A DNA stretch of 64,000 bases from Papio anubis (GCF_008728515.1 NC_044977.1:192943526-193007525), one strand, 5' to 3'. Counted from the stretch's first letter, positions 1-11,796 are shown. Translations and numbers: made by a program. Notes: generated from the letters alone by a model not told the origin.

Positions 1-298
1 GCACGATGGCTCACGCCTGTAATCCCCGCACTTTGGGAGGCCAAGGTGGGTGGATCACTGGAGCCCAGGAGTTTGAGACCAGCCCTAGCAATATAGAAAG
101 ATCCTATCTCTACAAAAATTACAAAACAAGTAGCCAAGGGTGGGGGCGTGCTCTTGTAGTTCCAGCTGCAAGCTGAGGCAGGAGGATGGCTGGAGCCTGG
201 GACGTAGAGGCTGCAGTAAGCCATGGCCACTCCACTGCACTCCAGCCTGGGCGACAGAGTGAGACCCTGTCTCAAAAAAAGAGAAAAGAACAAAAAGA
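1..298 (+). mobile_element. Alu, head cut by window edge
   Basis: Both arms and a mixed A-rich tail; only the first few bases are missing. Confidence 0.95.
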
Positions 299-694
299 CT
301 TATCAGGTAAAATGGCCCAGAATCTAAATTTATGGCCCTCACTAATCTCGCTGTTTCTTGCGCTAATGGATTTATGGCCATGGGAAACTGTAGCAAAGTA
401 AAGGTGTGCCTGGAAGGGACAGATGGACTCTGATTAATCTTATCAGTCTCCTGGCAATAGATAACCTTATATACATAAGCATTAAAACCAAATCCAAGTC
501 CCATTTTGCTGACATTGAAGTGTTGTTGTCACAGAAAGGAAGGAGTCCTTCCTCTCTACATTTATAATCTCAATCATTCATTTGAGAGTTTTCGCTGGCC
601 CTTTGTATTTTGCACCTGTTCCCAATAATCCAGATGGCACCGTGGGGGCCAAGGCCCTTGACTACCTGAAGTTTCACTAAAAAATCAATTCACA
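299..694. other. Non-genic stretch before next Alu
   Basis: No gene or recognisable element to about 640; from about 641 the unnamed repeat described at 641-1735 begins. Confidence 0.5.
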
Positions 695-1000
695 GCCTGG
701 CACGGCGCCTCATCTCTGTAATCCCAGCACTTTGGGAGGCCAAGGCGGGTGGATCACTTGAAGTCAGGAGTTTGAGACCAGCCTGACCAACATAGTGAAA
801 TCCCATCTCTACTGAAATTACAAAAATCAGCCGGGCGTGGTGGTGGGCACCTGTAATCCCATTTACTTAGGAGGCTGAGGCAGGAGAATCGCTTAAACCC
901 AGGAGGCAGAGATTGCAGTGAGCCGAGATTCATACCACTGCACTCCAGCCTGGGCGAGAAGAGCAAAAACTTTGTCTCAAAAAAAGAAAAAAAAGAAAAG
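695..1000 (+). mobile_element. Alu with 13-bp target duplication
   Basis: Flanked by aaatcaattcaca at 682-694 and 1001-1013, so a clean single insertion into the unnamed repeat. Confidence 0.95.
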
Positions 1001-1025
1001 AAATCAATTCACAAAAGGCAGATTG

Positions 1026-1303
1026 GTCTAACGTGGTGGCTCATGCCTGTAATCGCAGCACTTTGGGAGGCCGAGACGGACAGATCATTTGAGGCCAGGA
1101 GTTTGAGACCAGCCTGGCCAAAATGGTGAAACCTCGTCTCTACTAAAAATACAAAACTTAGCCAGGCGTGGTGGTATGCACCTGTAGTCCCAGCTACTTG
1201 GGAGGTTGAGGCAGGAGAATTGCTGGGAGGTAGAGGTTACAGTGAGCTGAGATTGTGCCACTGCACTCCAACCTGTGTGACAAAGACTCCGTCTCAAATA
1301 AAA
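1026..1303 (+). mobile_element. Alu, short A-rich tail
   Basis: Begins 'aacgtggtggctca', ends 'gtctcaaataaaa'. Second insertion into the same old repeat. Confidence 0.93.
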
Positions 1304-1920
1304 GGAGGGGGGTAGATTAACGGGAAAAGGCATACAAGCTCATTTAATATGCATACATGGGGAGAATCACAGAGTAATTCAGAGTAATCCTCCATCTCCC
1401 AACAGGGCACAGAATTTTATTCTGGCAAAACAGAGTATGGGGAAGGCGAGAAGAGGAATTCTGTCATTCCTAGGGGGAATTAATGGATCTGGGAACAGAG
1501 ATTAACTTGTAAATAGTTACCTTTGACACTGAAAGGGTCAGTTCAGGTGTGTTTACATTCTTGGTACTACAGGGAGGAGAAGGAGGGTCTGGATCATAGG
1601 CAGATAAGGAGCTTCAACTTGGGTCGGAAGGTGGAGAAGACCTCAAAGCTTCCTCAGTGCAGTATGTTAAAGTGCCATATTTTGAGGTATTGGTTTCCGA
1701 GTCAACACTACTAAGTGGTGCGGCACTGAAGATATTCTATTTCTCAGAATATGCTTTAGCTATCTCTTTCAATTTTGTTGTTTTTACTAAGAAAAGTATG
1801 CGTTTGGGTTGAAGTGCCAGAGGACAAGAGAGTCCCTTGGATGTTGGCTTTTGCATTTATTATGTAACTCCTGAACTTTTAACAAGTCACTTTTTCATTT
1901 TATTTTTCTATTTTTTTTTC

Positions 1921-2011
1921 CTTTTAAGTAGGCCACATTTTTTAGAACAATTTTACAGAAAAATTGAGAAAATAGTACAGAGTCCCCATATACCCCTATG
2001 CTCAGTTACCT
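1921..2011 (-). mobile_element. Old LINE-1 fragment (3' region), low confidence
   Basis: The stretch 'acagaaaaattgagaaaatagtacagag..cccatatacccc' resembles a common degraded L1M 3' region read antisense. It resumes at about 2650-2710 after the Alu nest. Confidence 0.5.
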
Positions 2012-2649
2012 ATTTTTTGTTTGTTTGTTTGTTTTTTGAGACGGAGTTTCGCTCTTATTGCCCAGTCTGGAGTGCAATGGCACAATCTCAGCTCACTGCA
2101 ACCTCTGCCCCCTGGATTCAAGTGATTCTCCTGCCTCAGCCTCCTGAGTAGCTGGGAGTACAGGCACATGCCACCACGCCCAGCTGAGTTTGTATTTTTA
2201 TTTTTATTTATTTATTTATGTATTTATTTTGAGACGGAGTCTCGCTCTGTCGCCCAGGCTGGAGTGCAGTGGCCAGATCTCAGCTCACTGCAAGCTCCGC
2301 CTCCCAGGTTTATGCCATTCTCCTGCCTCAGCCTCCTGAGTAGCCGAGACTACAGGCGCCCGCCACCACGCCTGGCTAACTTTTTTTGTATTTTTAGTAG
2401 AGACGGGGTTTCACCGTGTTAAACAGGATGGTCTCGATCTCCTGACCTCGTGATCCGCCCGTCTCGGCCTCCCAAAGTGCTGGGATTACAGGCTTGAGCC
2501 ACCGCGCCCGGCCTGAGTTTGTATTTTTAGTAGAGACGAGGTTTCTCCACGTTGGTCAGGCTGGTCTTGAACTCACAACCTCAGGTGATCCGCCCACCTC
2601 GGCCTCCCCAAGTGCTTGGATTCCAGGCGTGGGCCACCGCGCGGGCCTC
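2012..2649 (-). mobile_element. Alu with a younger AluY nested inside
   Basis: The outer Alu is 2012-2200 plus 2530-2649. The inner AluY (2201-2513) is bounded by the 16-bp duplication tgagtttgtattttta at 2185-2200 and 2514-2529. The inner copy ends in an ATTT-type tail and has the 'cttgagccaccgcgcccgg' head of monkey AluY. Confidence 0.93.
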
Positions 2650-3385
2650 AGTTCCCCTATCACTAACATGTCAGTGTACTATGTCCTTCTCGGTTATTTT
2701 TTATGCACTTATGTACATGTCAGTGTATCTCTAGAAACAGTTTTGTTTGCTGTGTCTAAGCCTCCTTCAAAGCTTTGTCTGGTGCCCTGCGGAGCAAAAT
2801 CATTGCCCAGCACAGGCCACGTGACATGGAGCTGGGCCGAGCTGAAGACTCACTCTTTTCCAGAAGGACTGATTTGGGTGATGTCCTGAGGCGTTGAAGC
2901 AGGACGTGCCAATATCTCATTTCCCTCCTTGTGGAAACTTGAAACTCTCCTCAAGAGTGAGCGCTCATCTGAAAATTTGAACTGGAAATGCTGGGATTTG
3001 CTAGATGCTAATCACCAGCGGTACCCAGCTTTGTGATTAACTCCAGGACAGCCGGTTTGAAGAAGGTATTTCCTGATAAATAAGCTGGTTTCATCTGTGT
3101 CCAGGCACACACTGAGGCCAAAGGAGCTCCACTCCATAAACATTTATTAAATATTTCCAGGTGGCCCCAGGGAGGGACCCCCCGCCCCGGAAGACTGCCA
3201 GGACTGTCCCCGAATCTGTGCGCATGGTGCTGCGGGGGCGGGGAACGGAGGAGGCAGGAGCACCAGCTTCGGGAGGTGGGATGCTGCGTTCTCTCTGGGC
3301 AGCTTGCATTTGAGTAGGTCCTCCAGATGGAAGTGTCCAGCAGCACCTGAGAATAAAGATCTGGCATTTAGAGAGAGAAGTCATG
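2650..3385. other. Non-genic stretch
   Basis: Starts with more of the L1-like fragment, then unique-looking sequence. Antisense open frames of 97-119 codons at 3008-3384 have no recognisable protein content. Confidence 0.5.
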
Positions 3386-3970
3386 CCCAGGCGCCATGGC
3401 TCATGCCTGTAATCCCAGCACTTTTGGAGGCCCAGGCAGGAGGATTACTTGAGGCTAGGAGTTGGAGACCAGTTTGGGAAACCTAGCGAGACCCCAAGAG
3501 AATTCGCTGGAGTGGCTCACACCTGTAATCCCAGCACTTTGGGAGGCTGAGGCGGGCGGATCACCTGAGGTCGGGAATTCAAAACCAGCCTGACCAACAT
3601 GGAGAAACCCTATCTCTACTAAAAATACAAAATTAGCCAGGTGTGGTGGCGCACACCTGTAATCCCAGATACTCAGGAAGCTGAGGCGGGAGAATTGCTT
3701 GAACCCACGAGACGGAGGTTGTGGTGAGCCAAGATCATGCCATTGCACTCCAGCCTGGGCAACAAGAGCGAGACTCCGTCTCAAAAAAAAAGAAAAAATT
3801 AGCTAGGGTGGTGGCATCTGTAGTCCCAGCTCCTTAGGAGGCCGTGGTGGGTGGATCGCCTGAGCCCTGGAGTTTGAAGTTACAGTGAGCTATGATCATA
3901 CCACTGCGCTCCAGTCTGGGTGACAGAGTGAGACCCTGTCTCTAAATAAATAAAAAATTAAATTAAAAAC
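3386..3970 (+). mobile_element. Old Alu split by a younger Alu
   Basis: Outer Alu J-type arms at 3386-3498 and 3798-3970; an AluS-like copy sits between them (3499-3797, tail 'caaaaaaaaagaaaaaa'). Confidence 0.9.
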
Positions 3971-4539
3971 AGAGATAAATCACAAATTGGTATTTGTACA
4001 GTGAGCAGAAGGAGAGTCAGAAGGAATCCGACCGATGTTGCAGAGATCCAAACGGAAGCGTGTGGGTATCAGACCTTCAACGCATCACGTGCCTGCCCTC
4101 ACATAACTCATGGCATTCTCATATTTTCTGCCTAGCTAGTTCTCACAAGAATTCTTGGAAGTAGATAATGATGCAGCACTTCACTGGACCCTCCATGTCG
4201 GCCACTTGCCTGGATATCTAAATAGGAAGCAAGGATGCTTCTCTTCGTGTTTCAAAGGCCTTTGATGCTGCACAAGTGGAACGGCAGGATTCTGGAAGAC
4301 CCCCCCTATGGAGCAGCTGATGGATAAGACGTCAGAGAGAACCTAGGGGACATTCTGAGGCCGGGCTTTACCACCAGGGCTGAAAATAGCCTGGAACACC
4401 GTAGACCCCTGGGTATATTCGTCATATTTACCCATGAACAAGGTGAGGAGAAGGGGAACATGAACTGGTAAAGGCTCACTCGCTCACAGACTCGGAGCCT
4501 CTCTCTTCTGTGAACAAGTGGAAAATCAGAGGTATCCAG
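3971..4539. other. Non-genic stretch
   Basis: Moderately GC-balanced unique sequence with no open frame or repeat that I recognise. Confidence 0.5.
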
Positions 4540-4855
4540 CTGTGGGCGCGGTGGCTCACACCTGTAATCCCAGCACTTCGGGAGGCCGAGGAGGGTGGAT
4601 CACCTGAGATGAGGAGTTCAAGACCAGCCTGGCCAACATGGTGAAACCTCGTCTCTACTAAAAGTACAAAAATTAGCTGGGTGTGGTGGCGCACACCTGT
4701 AATCCCAGCTACGAGGCAGGAGAATCGCTTGAACCTGGGAGGCAGAGGTTGCAGTGAGCCGAGATCACACCACTGCACTCCAGCCTGGGCGACACGAGTG
4801 AAACTCTGTCTCTCTCTTTCAAAAAAATTAAAAAATAAATAATAAAAATAAATAA
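4540..4855 (+). mobile_element. Alu with long AT-rich tail
   Basis: Tail 'caaaaaaattaaaaaataaataataaaa' runs into a microsatellite. Confidence 0.93.
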
Positions 4856-4902
4856 TATGTATGTATGTGTGTGTGTGTATGTATATACATATATATATAT
4901 AT
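4856..4902. repeat. (TATG)/(TG)/(TA) compound microsatellite
   Basis: Runs of tatg, tg and ta between two Alus of opposite orientation. Confidence 0.9.
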
Positions 4903-5057
4903 TTTTTTTAAGAAACAAGGTCTCACTCTGTAGTCAAGGCTTGACTGCAGTGGCACAATCATAGCTCACCGTAACCCTGGACTCCTGGGCTCAAGCAATC
5001 CTCCTGCCTTGGCCTCCAAAGTGCTGGGATTACAGATGTGACACTGCATGGGGCTCA
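4903..5057 (-). mobile_element. Single-arm Alu (FLAM-like)
   Basis: Poly-T, 'caaggtctcactctg', then one arm ending 'ctgcatggggctc'. Confidence 0.8.
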
Positions 5058-5085
5058 CAGGAATGTTTAAGAAGCACTAGGCTAG

Positions 5086-5376
5086 GCTGGGTGCGGGGGC
5101 TCACGCCTGTGATCCCAGCACTTTGGGAGGCCGAGGCGGGCGGATCACGAGTTCAGAAGCTCGAGACCAGCCTGACCAACATGGTGAAACCCCATCTCTA
5201 CTAAAAATGCAAAAATTAGCCGGGTGTGAGGTAGGTGCCTGTAGTCCCAGCTGCTCAGGAGGTTGGGGCAGGAGAATTGTGTGAACCCAGGAGGCGGAGG
5301 TTGCAGTGAGCGGAGATCGTGCCACTGCACTCCAGCCTGGGTGACAGGGCAAGACTCCGTTTCAAAAACAAAAAAT
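5086..5376 (+). mobile_element. Alu with 16-bp target duplication
   Basis: agaagcactaggctag at 5070-5085 and 5377-5392. Confidence 0.95.
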
Positions 5377-5496
5377 AGAAGCACTAGGCTAGAGTCTAGC
5401 CTCTACCTGGATCTCAAAACCAACCTAACCTTTATTCATCTTACCATCTTACCACGCTGTAGGGAAACCTGCCTGTACCTTAACAAAGTCAAGGCT

Positions 5497-5932
5497 AGAG
5501 CCGGGCGTGGTGGCTTTCACCTGTAATCCCAGCACTCTGGGAGGCCGAGGAGGCTGGAAGATCCTTTGAGCTCAGGAGTTCAAGAATAGCCTGGGTAATA
5601 TAGTGAGACTTCGTCTCTACAAAAAAATTAAAAATTAGCCCTGCGCGGTGGCTCATGCTTGTAATCCCAGCACTTTGGGAGGCCGAGGCTGGAGGATCCC
5701 TTGAGCTCAGTAGTTAAAAAATAGCCAGGGCAACACAGTGAGACTCCGTCTCTACAAAAAAAAATTAAAATTTGACAGGTGTGGTGGCGGGTGCCTGTCG
5801 TTCCAGCTACTTGGGAGGCTGAGGCAGGAGGATCGCTTGAGCCCAGGAGCTTGAGGTTACAGTGAGCTATGATCATGTCACTGCATTCTGGTCCATACAG
5901 CAGAGCTGTCTCAAAAAGTACATAAATAAAAT
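5497..5932 (+). mobile_element. One-and-a-half-unit AluJ flanked by a single target duplication
   Basis: A left arm (about 5499-5636) is followed directly by a full AluJ (about 5637-5932). The 12-bp duplication aaagtcaaggct brackets the whole block (5485-5496, 5933-5944), not each part. Confidence 0.85.
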
Positions 5933-6100
5933 AAAGTCAAGGCTGGATTTCAGATCTGGACACAGAAGTGGTCAGCCTGAAATAGCGGGTTGGAGGGGCC
6001 CTGGCTAGCAGGATTACCAGAGCTGTCTCTCCCTTTGGAATTCTCTCTGCCATTGCCTACTTGGACTCGACCTTATTACAGAAGCCTACTCCCCTTCCTA

Positions 6101-6195
6101 GCATGTTGCTCAGGCTGGCCTCCGACTCCTGGGCTCAAATGATCCTCCTGCCTCAGCACCTCCAAGGAGCTGAGAGTATAAACACGTGCCAGGGT
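6101..6195 (-). mobile_element. Alu fragment
   Basis: 'ttgctcaggctggcctccgactcctgggctcaa' type sequence, degraded at both ends. Confidence 0.6.
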
Positions 6196-6491
6196 GCTCA
6201 GATATGTTACTTCTGGGAAGCATTCTGGAGAATAGTTGTACCAGGCACACTGTACCTTATGACCTTGTCTTTATATATTGGGATCTTTTGTTTTGTGCTC
6301 CTGGCATCCAATTCAGCTATAAAGTTGACTCAAACCTTCCAAGGATAGGTATTGTTGTAAGGTCCTGGTTGGAGCCTGGCAGTACGTCAGTCTAACCTGA
6401 GTGCAGAGCTTCAACTACCTGCCTGCTACGACCGTATTTTCATATTTCCATACCTGAGATAGAGTAAAAAGTGGTTTTAATACAGAAACCT
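6196..6491. other. Non-genic stretch
   Basis: No element recognised; a 95-codon open frame here starts inside the preceding Alu fragment and has no recognisable content. Confidence 0.45.
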
Positions 6492-6641
6492 GGCCGGGTG
6501 TGGTGGCTCACACCTGTAATCCCAGCACTTTGGGAGGCTAATGAGGTAGGACTGCTTGAGCCCAGGAGTTTGAGAACAGCCTGGACAACGTGGTGAGATC
6601 CCCATCTCTATATCTCTTAACATTCACTAAAAAAAAAAAAT
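6492..6641 (+). mobile_element. Truncated Alu (left arm)
   Basis: Standard head, then ends in an A11 tract after one arm. Confidence 0.85.
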
Positions 6642-7387
6642 ATTGCAGAGATACGAAGTGAGGGTCTTGCTATTTAAAAGCTGTTCCACTTCCTGCCAAT
6701 TCTTTTGTATTCTTCGCACTTCTACTTATTCATCTATAAAACAGGTATGATACCTATTTCACAGAATTGTTGGGGGCCAAAGTAAGATGCCACAAATATA
6801 AGCCCCCAGCTCAGTACCTGCACACCACGGCGCTCAGCGAACGTTAGTGCACTCTGACCCCTGGGCCCCCCAGCCCTGGGATATGGCTCTTCCTACCACT
6901 CAGGGGATTGTGTGAGATGAACCAAGCGAAGCCGGTCCAGCTCTCACAAATGTAACCACCATACAGCTGCCTCCTTGACCACGTTTCCATGTATAAGAAA
7001 TCCACGTTTTGGCAGGAACGTTTTCCAAACCAAAGGAAAATTTGTCTACTGTGTATACGAAGCTGAAGAAACCAAAAGTTTCTGCTGATTTGGTACTTTT
7101 CCTGAATGCTAGATTTGCTGACTTGGGATTTAGATTTAGACGTCGGTATGCAAATGTTTTCTTCACACATTTCTTCATTTTTCCCATTGACATCATCAGT
7201 CACCCCCACTTCACAGTGTCCTTTTCAAAGGCCTCTTGCTTAGTCATTTTTTTAAAGGCAACCTTTGGCCATCTGGCGCCCAGTTTATCAGAAGTATTAT
7301 TGTTTGAGGTCCCAGCCACAGAGGAAGGGAAACTCAGACATAAGTGAGAGTTGCAAGCTCAGATGTCAAAAGAAGATACAAATAGGA
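6642..7387. other. Non-genic stretch
   Basis: Unique-looking sequence. Open frames up to 121 codons occur on both strands (6844-7347) with no domain I recognise. Confidence 0.5.
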
Positions 7388-7523
7388 GGCGGGGTGCAGT
7401 GGCTGATGCCTGCAATCCTAGCGCTTTGGGAGGCCGAGGTGGGAGGACTGCTTGAGGCCAGGAGTTCAAGACCAGCCTGGTCGACATAGCAAGGTCCTGT
7501 CTCTATAAAAAACAGAAAGAAAG
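7388..7523 (+). mobile_element. Single-arm Alu (FLAM-like)
   Basis: Left arm only, tail 'aaaaaacagaaagaaaga', abutting the next Alu. Confidence 0.85.
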
Positions 7524-7524
7524 A

Positions 7525-7841
7525 GGCCGGGCGTGGTGGCTCACACCTGTAATCTCAGCACTTTGGGAGGCCGAGGTGGGCGGATCACCTGAGGTCAGGA
7601 GATCGAGACCAGCCTGACCAACATAGTAAAACTCTGTCTCTACTAAAAATACAAATTAGCTGGGCATGGTGGTGCATGCCTGTAATCCCAGCTACTTAGG
7701 AGGCTGAAGCAGGAGAATCGCTTGAACCTGGGAGTCAGAGGTTGCAGTGAGCGAAGATGGCACCCTTGCCCTCCAGCCTAGGTAATAAGAGCGAAACTCC
7801 ATACAAAAAAAGAAAGAAAGAAAGAAAGAAAGAAGGAAGAG
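7525..7841 (+). mobile_element. Alu ending in a (GAAA)n tail
   Basis: Full length; the tail has become a GAAA microsatellite (about 7808-7841). Confidence 0.95.
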
Positions 7842-7887
7842 GCAAATAAGAAAAACCTAACTGACTAATTTATATTTTGGAAACAAA

Positions 7888-7909
7888 GTTTTTTTTTTTT
7901 TTTTTTAAC

Positions 7910-7940
<31 letters not shown>

Positions 7941-8157
7941 TTTTTGAGACAGGCTCTCACTCTGTTGCCCAGTGTAGTATAGTGTATAGTGGCATGATTA
8001 CGGTTCACTGCAGCCTCAAACTCTTGGGCTCAAGGGATCCTCCTGCCTCGGCCTCCCAAGTAGCTGGGACTTCAGGAGTGTGCCACCACGCCTGGCTAAT
8101 GTTTTTTCTTTTTTTTCATATTTTTTGTAGAGACAGGGTTTTGCCGTGTGGCCCAGA
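7888..8157 (-). mobile_element. AluJ-like with (TTTA)n tail
   Basis: Poly-T plus about ten TTTA units precede 'gagacaggctctcactctgttgccc'; the far end is truncated. Confidence 0.88.
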
Positions 8158-8332
8158 AACAATGTTTAATATATACACATTCATACTATAATTTTATCAG
8201 TTCAATAACTCTCCTTATCAAAGGTAGGTACGCATTCTGGAAATTTAAGCAAATCAGCTAGCTTGCAAGGGCAATATGAATGCACTGCATTTCTGTCAAA
8301 CAGTATCCAGAGATTTTTGGAGCATCAGTTGT

Positions 8333-8447
8333 GTAGCAGGACCAGCCGCAGACAAAACTCCTCAGACACTAGATTAAAGAAGGAAGAGGTTTTTTTATTT
8401 GGCCGGGAGCGTCGGCAGACTCGTGTCTTAAGAGCCGAGCTCCCGGC
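8333..8447 (-). mobile_element. ERV LTR fragment (R/U5 end)
   Basis: Closely similar to the first 115 bases of the LTR at 43373-43806 ('tgtagcaggaccagccgcag' onward), then diverges. Old retroviral LTR piece, antisense to the window; no coding region is attached. Confidence 0.85.
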
Positions 8448-8482
8448 TACAAACTCTTATTTTCAGAAACATCTGGGATTCT

Positions 8483-8796
8483 AGCCGGGCGCGGTGGCTC
8501 ACGCCTGTAATCCCAGCACTTTGGGAGGCGAGGTGGGTGGATCAGGTCAGGAGTTTGAGACCAGCCTGGCCAACATGGCGAAACTCTGTCTCTACCAAAA
8601 ATACAAAAATTAGCCGGGTGTGGTCACACGCACCTGTAATCCCAGCTACTCAGGAGGCTAAGGCAGGAGAATCCCTTGAACCTGGGTGTCAGAGGTTGCA
8701 ATGAGCTGACATTACACCACTGCACTCCAGCCTCAGTGACAAAGTGAGACTCTGCTTCAAAAACAAAACAAAACAAAATAAAACAAAAAAACAAAA
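8483..8796 (+). mobile_element. Alu, first of an abutting inverted pair
   Basis: Full length with an (AAAAC)n-type tail that runs straight into the next, inverted Alu. Confidence 0.95.
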
Positions 8797-9058
8797 GTTT
8801 CGCTTTTGTTGCCCAGGCTGCAGTACAATGGCATGATCTCGGCTCACTTCCCAGGTTCCAGCGATTCTCCTGCCTCAGCCTCCCGAGTAGCTGGGATTAC
8901 AGGCGCCTTCTACCATGCCGGGCTAATTTTTGTGTTTTTAGTACAGACGGAAGTTTGGCCACATTGGCCAGGCTGGTCTTGAACTCTTGACCTCAGATGA
9001 TCCGCCCACCTTGGCCTCCCAAAGTGCTGGGATTATACACATGAGCCACGGTGACTAG
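8797..9058 (-). mobile_element. Alu lacking its poly-T end, second of the inverted pair
   Basis: Starts 'agtttcgcttttgttgccc' with no intervening spacer or T tract. Confidence 0.92.
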
Positions 9059-9084
9059 CATTATATATTTATTATTATGATTAT

Positions 9085-9379
9085 TTGAGACAGGGTCTTG
9101 CTCTGTTGCCCAGATAAGAGTGCAGTGGTGCAATCACAGTTCATTGCAACCTTGAACTCCTGGGCTCCAGCTATCCTCCCACTTCAGCCCCCAGAGTAGC
9201 TGGGACTACAGGCAGCACCACCACACCTGGCAATTTTTAAGTTTTTTGGAGTGATAGGGGTTCTCACTGTGTTGCACAGGCTGGTCGTCTTGAACTCCTG
9301 GCCTCAAGCTATCGATCCTCCTGCCTTGGCCCCTTGAGTGCTGGGATTACAGGCATGAGCCACCGCACTAGGCCTGGCC
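9085..9379 (-). mobile_element. AluJ-like
   Basis: 'gagacagggtcttgctctgttgccc' to 'gcactaggcctggcc'. Confidence 0.9.
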
Positions 9380-9593
9380 TTTAAATATAAATCCTTGTAA
9401 ATATACATTGTGCTTCCCCAGCTACGTTTTTTGCCTTTTCAGGGGTACAGACTTGGTTCTTACCTCTTTACATGTCCTTTCCCAGCGCACAACAGTACTC
9501 AGTAAATAATGATGGCATTACATTTTTGTATCCACTGCTATCAATGATCAAGTCACTTTTTCTGGAATAGGTGCATTCAAAAGGCCTTGAAGA

Positions 9594-9873
9594 GCCAGGC
9601 ATGGTGACTCATACCTGTAATCCCAGCACTTTGGGAGGCCAAGGCAGGTGGATCACGAGGTCAGGAGTTCCAGACCACCCTGGCCAACACAGTGAAACCC
9701 CATCTCTACTAAAAATACAAAAATTAGCCAGGCGTGGTGGCGCACACCTGTAATCCCAGCTACTCAGGAGGCTGAGGCAGAAGAATCGCTTGAACCTGGG
9801 AGGCAGAGGTTGCAGTGAGCCGAGACTGTGCCATTGCACTCTAGCCTGGGTGACAGAGCCAGAAAAAAAAAAA
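9594..9873 (+). mobile_element. Alu
   Basis: 'agccaggcatggtgactcatacc' head; short A tail followed by a T-rich tract. Confidence 0.93.
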
Positions 9874-10157
9874 GTTTCCTTTTCCTTTTTTTTTTTTAAA
9901 GCTTCGACCCGCCACCACCACATTTACTCACTTAGACTAGGCTCTGCACCAGTAACACCTTAAATTTGTATAACCATGTAGTTTAAGGAGTTTTCTTACT
10001 TTTTATTTCACTGGTAAATGAATGAAGGCAGTAACGGAATATTATTTCCACATGGCAGACAGGGAAAATGAAGTACAGAGCCATGACTGACGCACACGGT
10101 TCCGCAGCACAGTGGTGACGGGCCCACGGGGAGCAGTTGCTAATTTCTAGGCTGGGG

Positions 10158-10453
10158 CTTTTTATCTTATTTTTGAGGCAGACTCACTTTGCCACCCAGG
10201 CTGGAGTGTAGTGGCCCAGCCTCAGCTTACTACGACCTCCGCCTCCCAGGTTCAAATGATTCTCCTGCCTCAACCTCCTGAGTAGCTGGGATTACGGGCG
10301 CACACAACCACGCCTGGCTAATTTTCGTACTTTTAGTAGAGACAGTGTCTCGTCATGTTGGCCAGGCTGGTCTCGAACTCCTGACCTCAAGTGATCCTCC
10401 CGCCTCTGCCTCCCGAAGTGCTGGGATTCCAGGCATGAGCGTCTGTGCCCTGC
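10158..10453 (-). mobile_element. Alu
   Basis: 'ttttgaggcagactcac' to 'gcgtctgtgccctg'. Confidence 0.9.
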
Positions 10454-10902
10454 CAAGTGGGGCTCCTTCACTAGGTAAGTGGCTTATCTGGTTTCCTTTT
10501 CCTGCCAGTTCTCTCTCACCAAAAAGCAAGACTCCTGCTTTCATCTCTTGCTGAAGAAAAAAGAGAGGGAGGCAGAATTTTGTGGTTAATCATCCTGCAC
10601 TCTTGTTTCCAGCAGTGATTCTCCTGAATTAGCTGTCAGACATCTCCTTAGGATTTCTAACACACACCGCAGGCTCCTTCTCACTACGGAGCCTTCAGGT
10701 GGCCAGTTCTCCTCTGCTGAAATGCCTTCATCCTTCCTCTCCCTGAACCCACATCCATCCCAATCTGCAGACATCTTCCTCGTCACATTCCTACCTGATC
10801 CCATTCTGCCCTATGGGGACTCTGGCTCAACCGTGCTGACCAACAGTCTACAATAGGTCCCTAAAAGAGGAATTTTTGGAATAAGGGAGTTTTTTCCCCC
10901 AT
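10454..10902. other. Non-genic stretch
   Basis: Unique-looking sequence, no recognisable gene or element. Confidence 0.5.
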
Positions 10903-11537
10903 TTTATTTTTTATTTTTATTTTTCGAGAAGGAGTCTTGCTCTGTCGCTCAGGCTTGAGTGCAGTGGCACGATCCCAGCTCACTGCAACCTCCACCTCCT
11001 GGGTTCAAGTGATTCTCCTGCCTCAGCCTCCTGAGTAGCTGGGACTACAGGTGCCTGCCATCACACCTGGCTAATTTCTTTTCTTTTCTTTTTTTTTTGT
11101 TTTTTTGAGACGGAGTTTCGCTCTGTCGCCCAGGCTGGAGTGCAGTGGCACAATCTCGGCTTACTGCAAGCTCCATCTCCCGGGTTCATGCCATTCTCCT
11201 GCCTCAGCCTCCCGAGTAGCTGGGACTACAGGTGCCCACCACCATGCCCGGCTAATTTTTTTTTTTTCCTATTTTTAGTAGAGATGGGGTTTCACCATGC
11301 TAGCCAGGATGGTCTCGATCTCCTGACCTTGTGAACCGCCCACCTCGGCCTCCCAAAGTGCTGGGATTACAGGAGTGAGCCACCACGCCCAGCACCCAGC
11401 TAATTTTCATGTTTTTAGTAGAGACAGGGTTTCACCACGTTGGTCAGGCTGGTCTTGAACTCCTGACCTCAAATGATACTCCCGCCTCAGCCTCCCAAAG
11501 TGCTGAGATTACAAGTGTGAGCCACCGCGCCCGGCCT
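10903..11537 (-). mobile_element. Alu with nested AluY
   Basis: Outer Alu 10903-11075 and 11396-11537; inner AluY about 11076-11395, inserted at the outer copy's 'ctaattt' A-rich linker. Confidence 0.9.
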
Positions 11538-11796
11538 TTATTCCCATTTTAGAGCTGATGCAACCCAGGATCAGGAAAGTCGAGAATTCCAGGTTCTCGG
11601 CCCTCTAGGCTTTGTGCTCTTTTCTTTTCCCCATAGCTCATGGTGGCTTTTTCCTCGCCAATCTCCTTCCCTTTATGAAAATTCTGGGGTTTCTGTGTAC
11701 CATTCAGAAGAACTGCAAGAGGGTGAGGTAAGCCTCATGGAATAGTTTGTGGAGGGTTGGAAATTAAATAATTTCCAATAATAATTTCAAATAATT

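Larger units (their letters stand above)
641..1735. repeat. Unnamed dispersed repeat, copy 1, broken by two Alus
   Basis: The non-Alu parts (641-694, 1001-1025, 1304-1735) match, in the same order and orientation, the non-Alu parts of 12954-14235. Shared landmarks are 'gccaaggcc', 'aatcacagagt', 'agaagaggaattct', a 'ggatc..gaacagatta' block and 'ggtattggttt'. Probably an old LTR or DNA element; I cannot name it. Confidence 0.7.

Noticed and set aside
2168..2422. Many 60-150 codon frames with [19 protein letters not shown] or [13 protein letters not shown] text throughout the window
   Set aside because: These are Alu sequences translated on either strand; none joins a supported exon.
6844..7347. 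Overlapping frames of 98-121 codons on both strands
   Set aside because: No recognisable domain, no splice or promoter context; expected by chance at this length.
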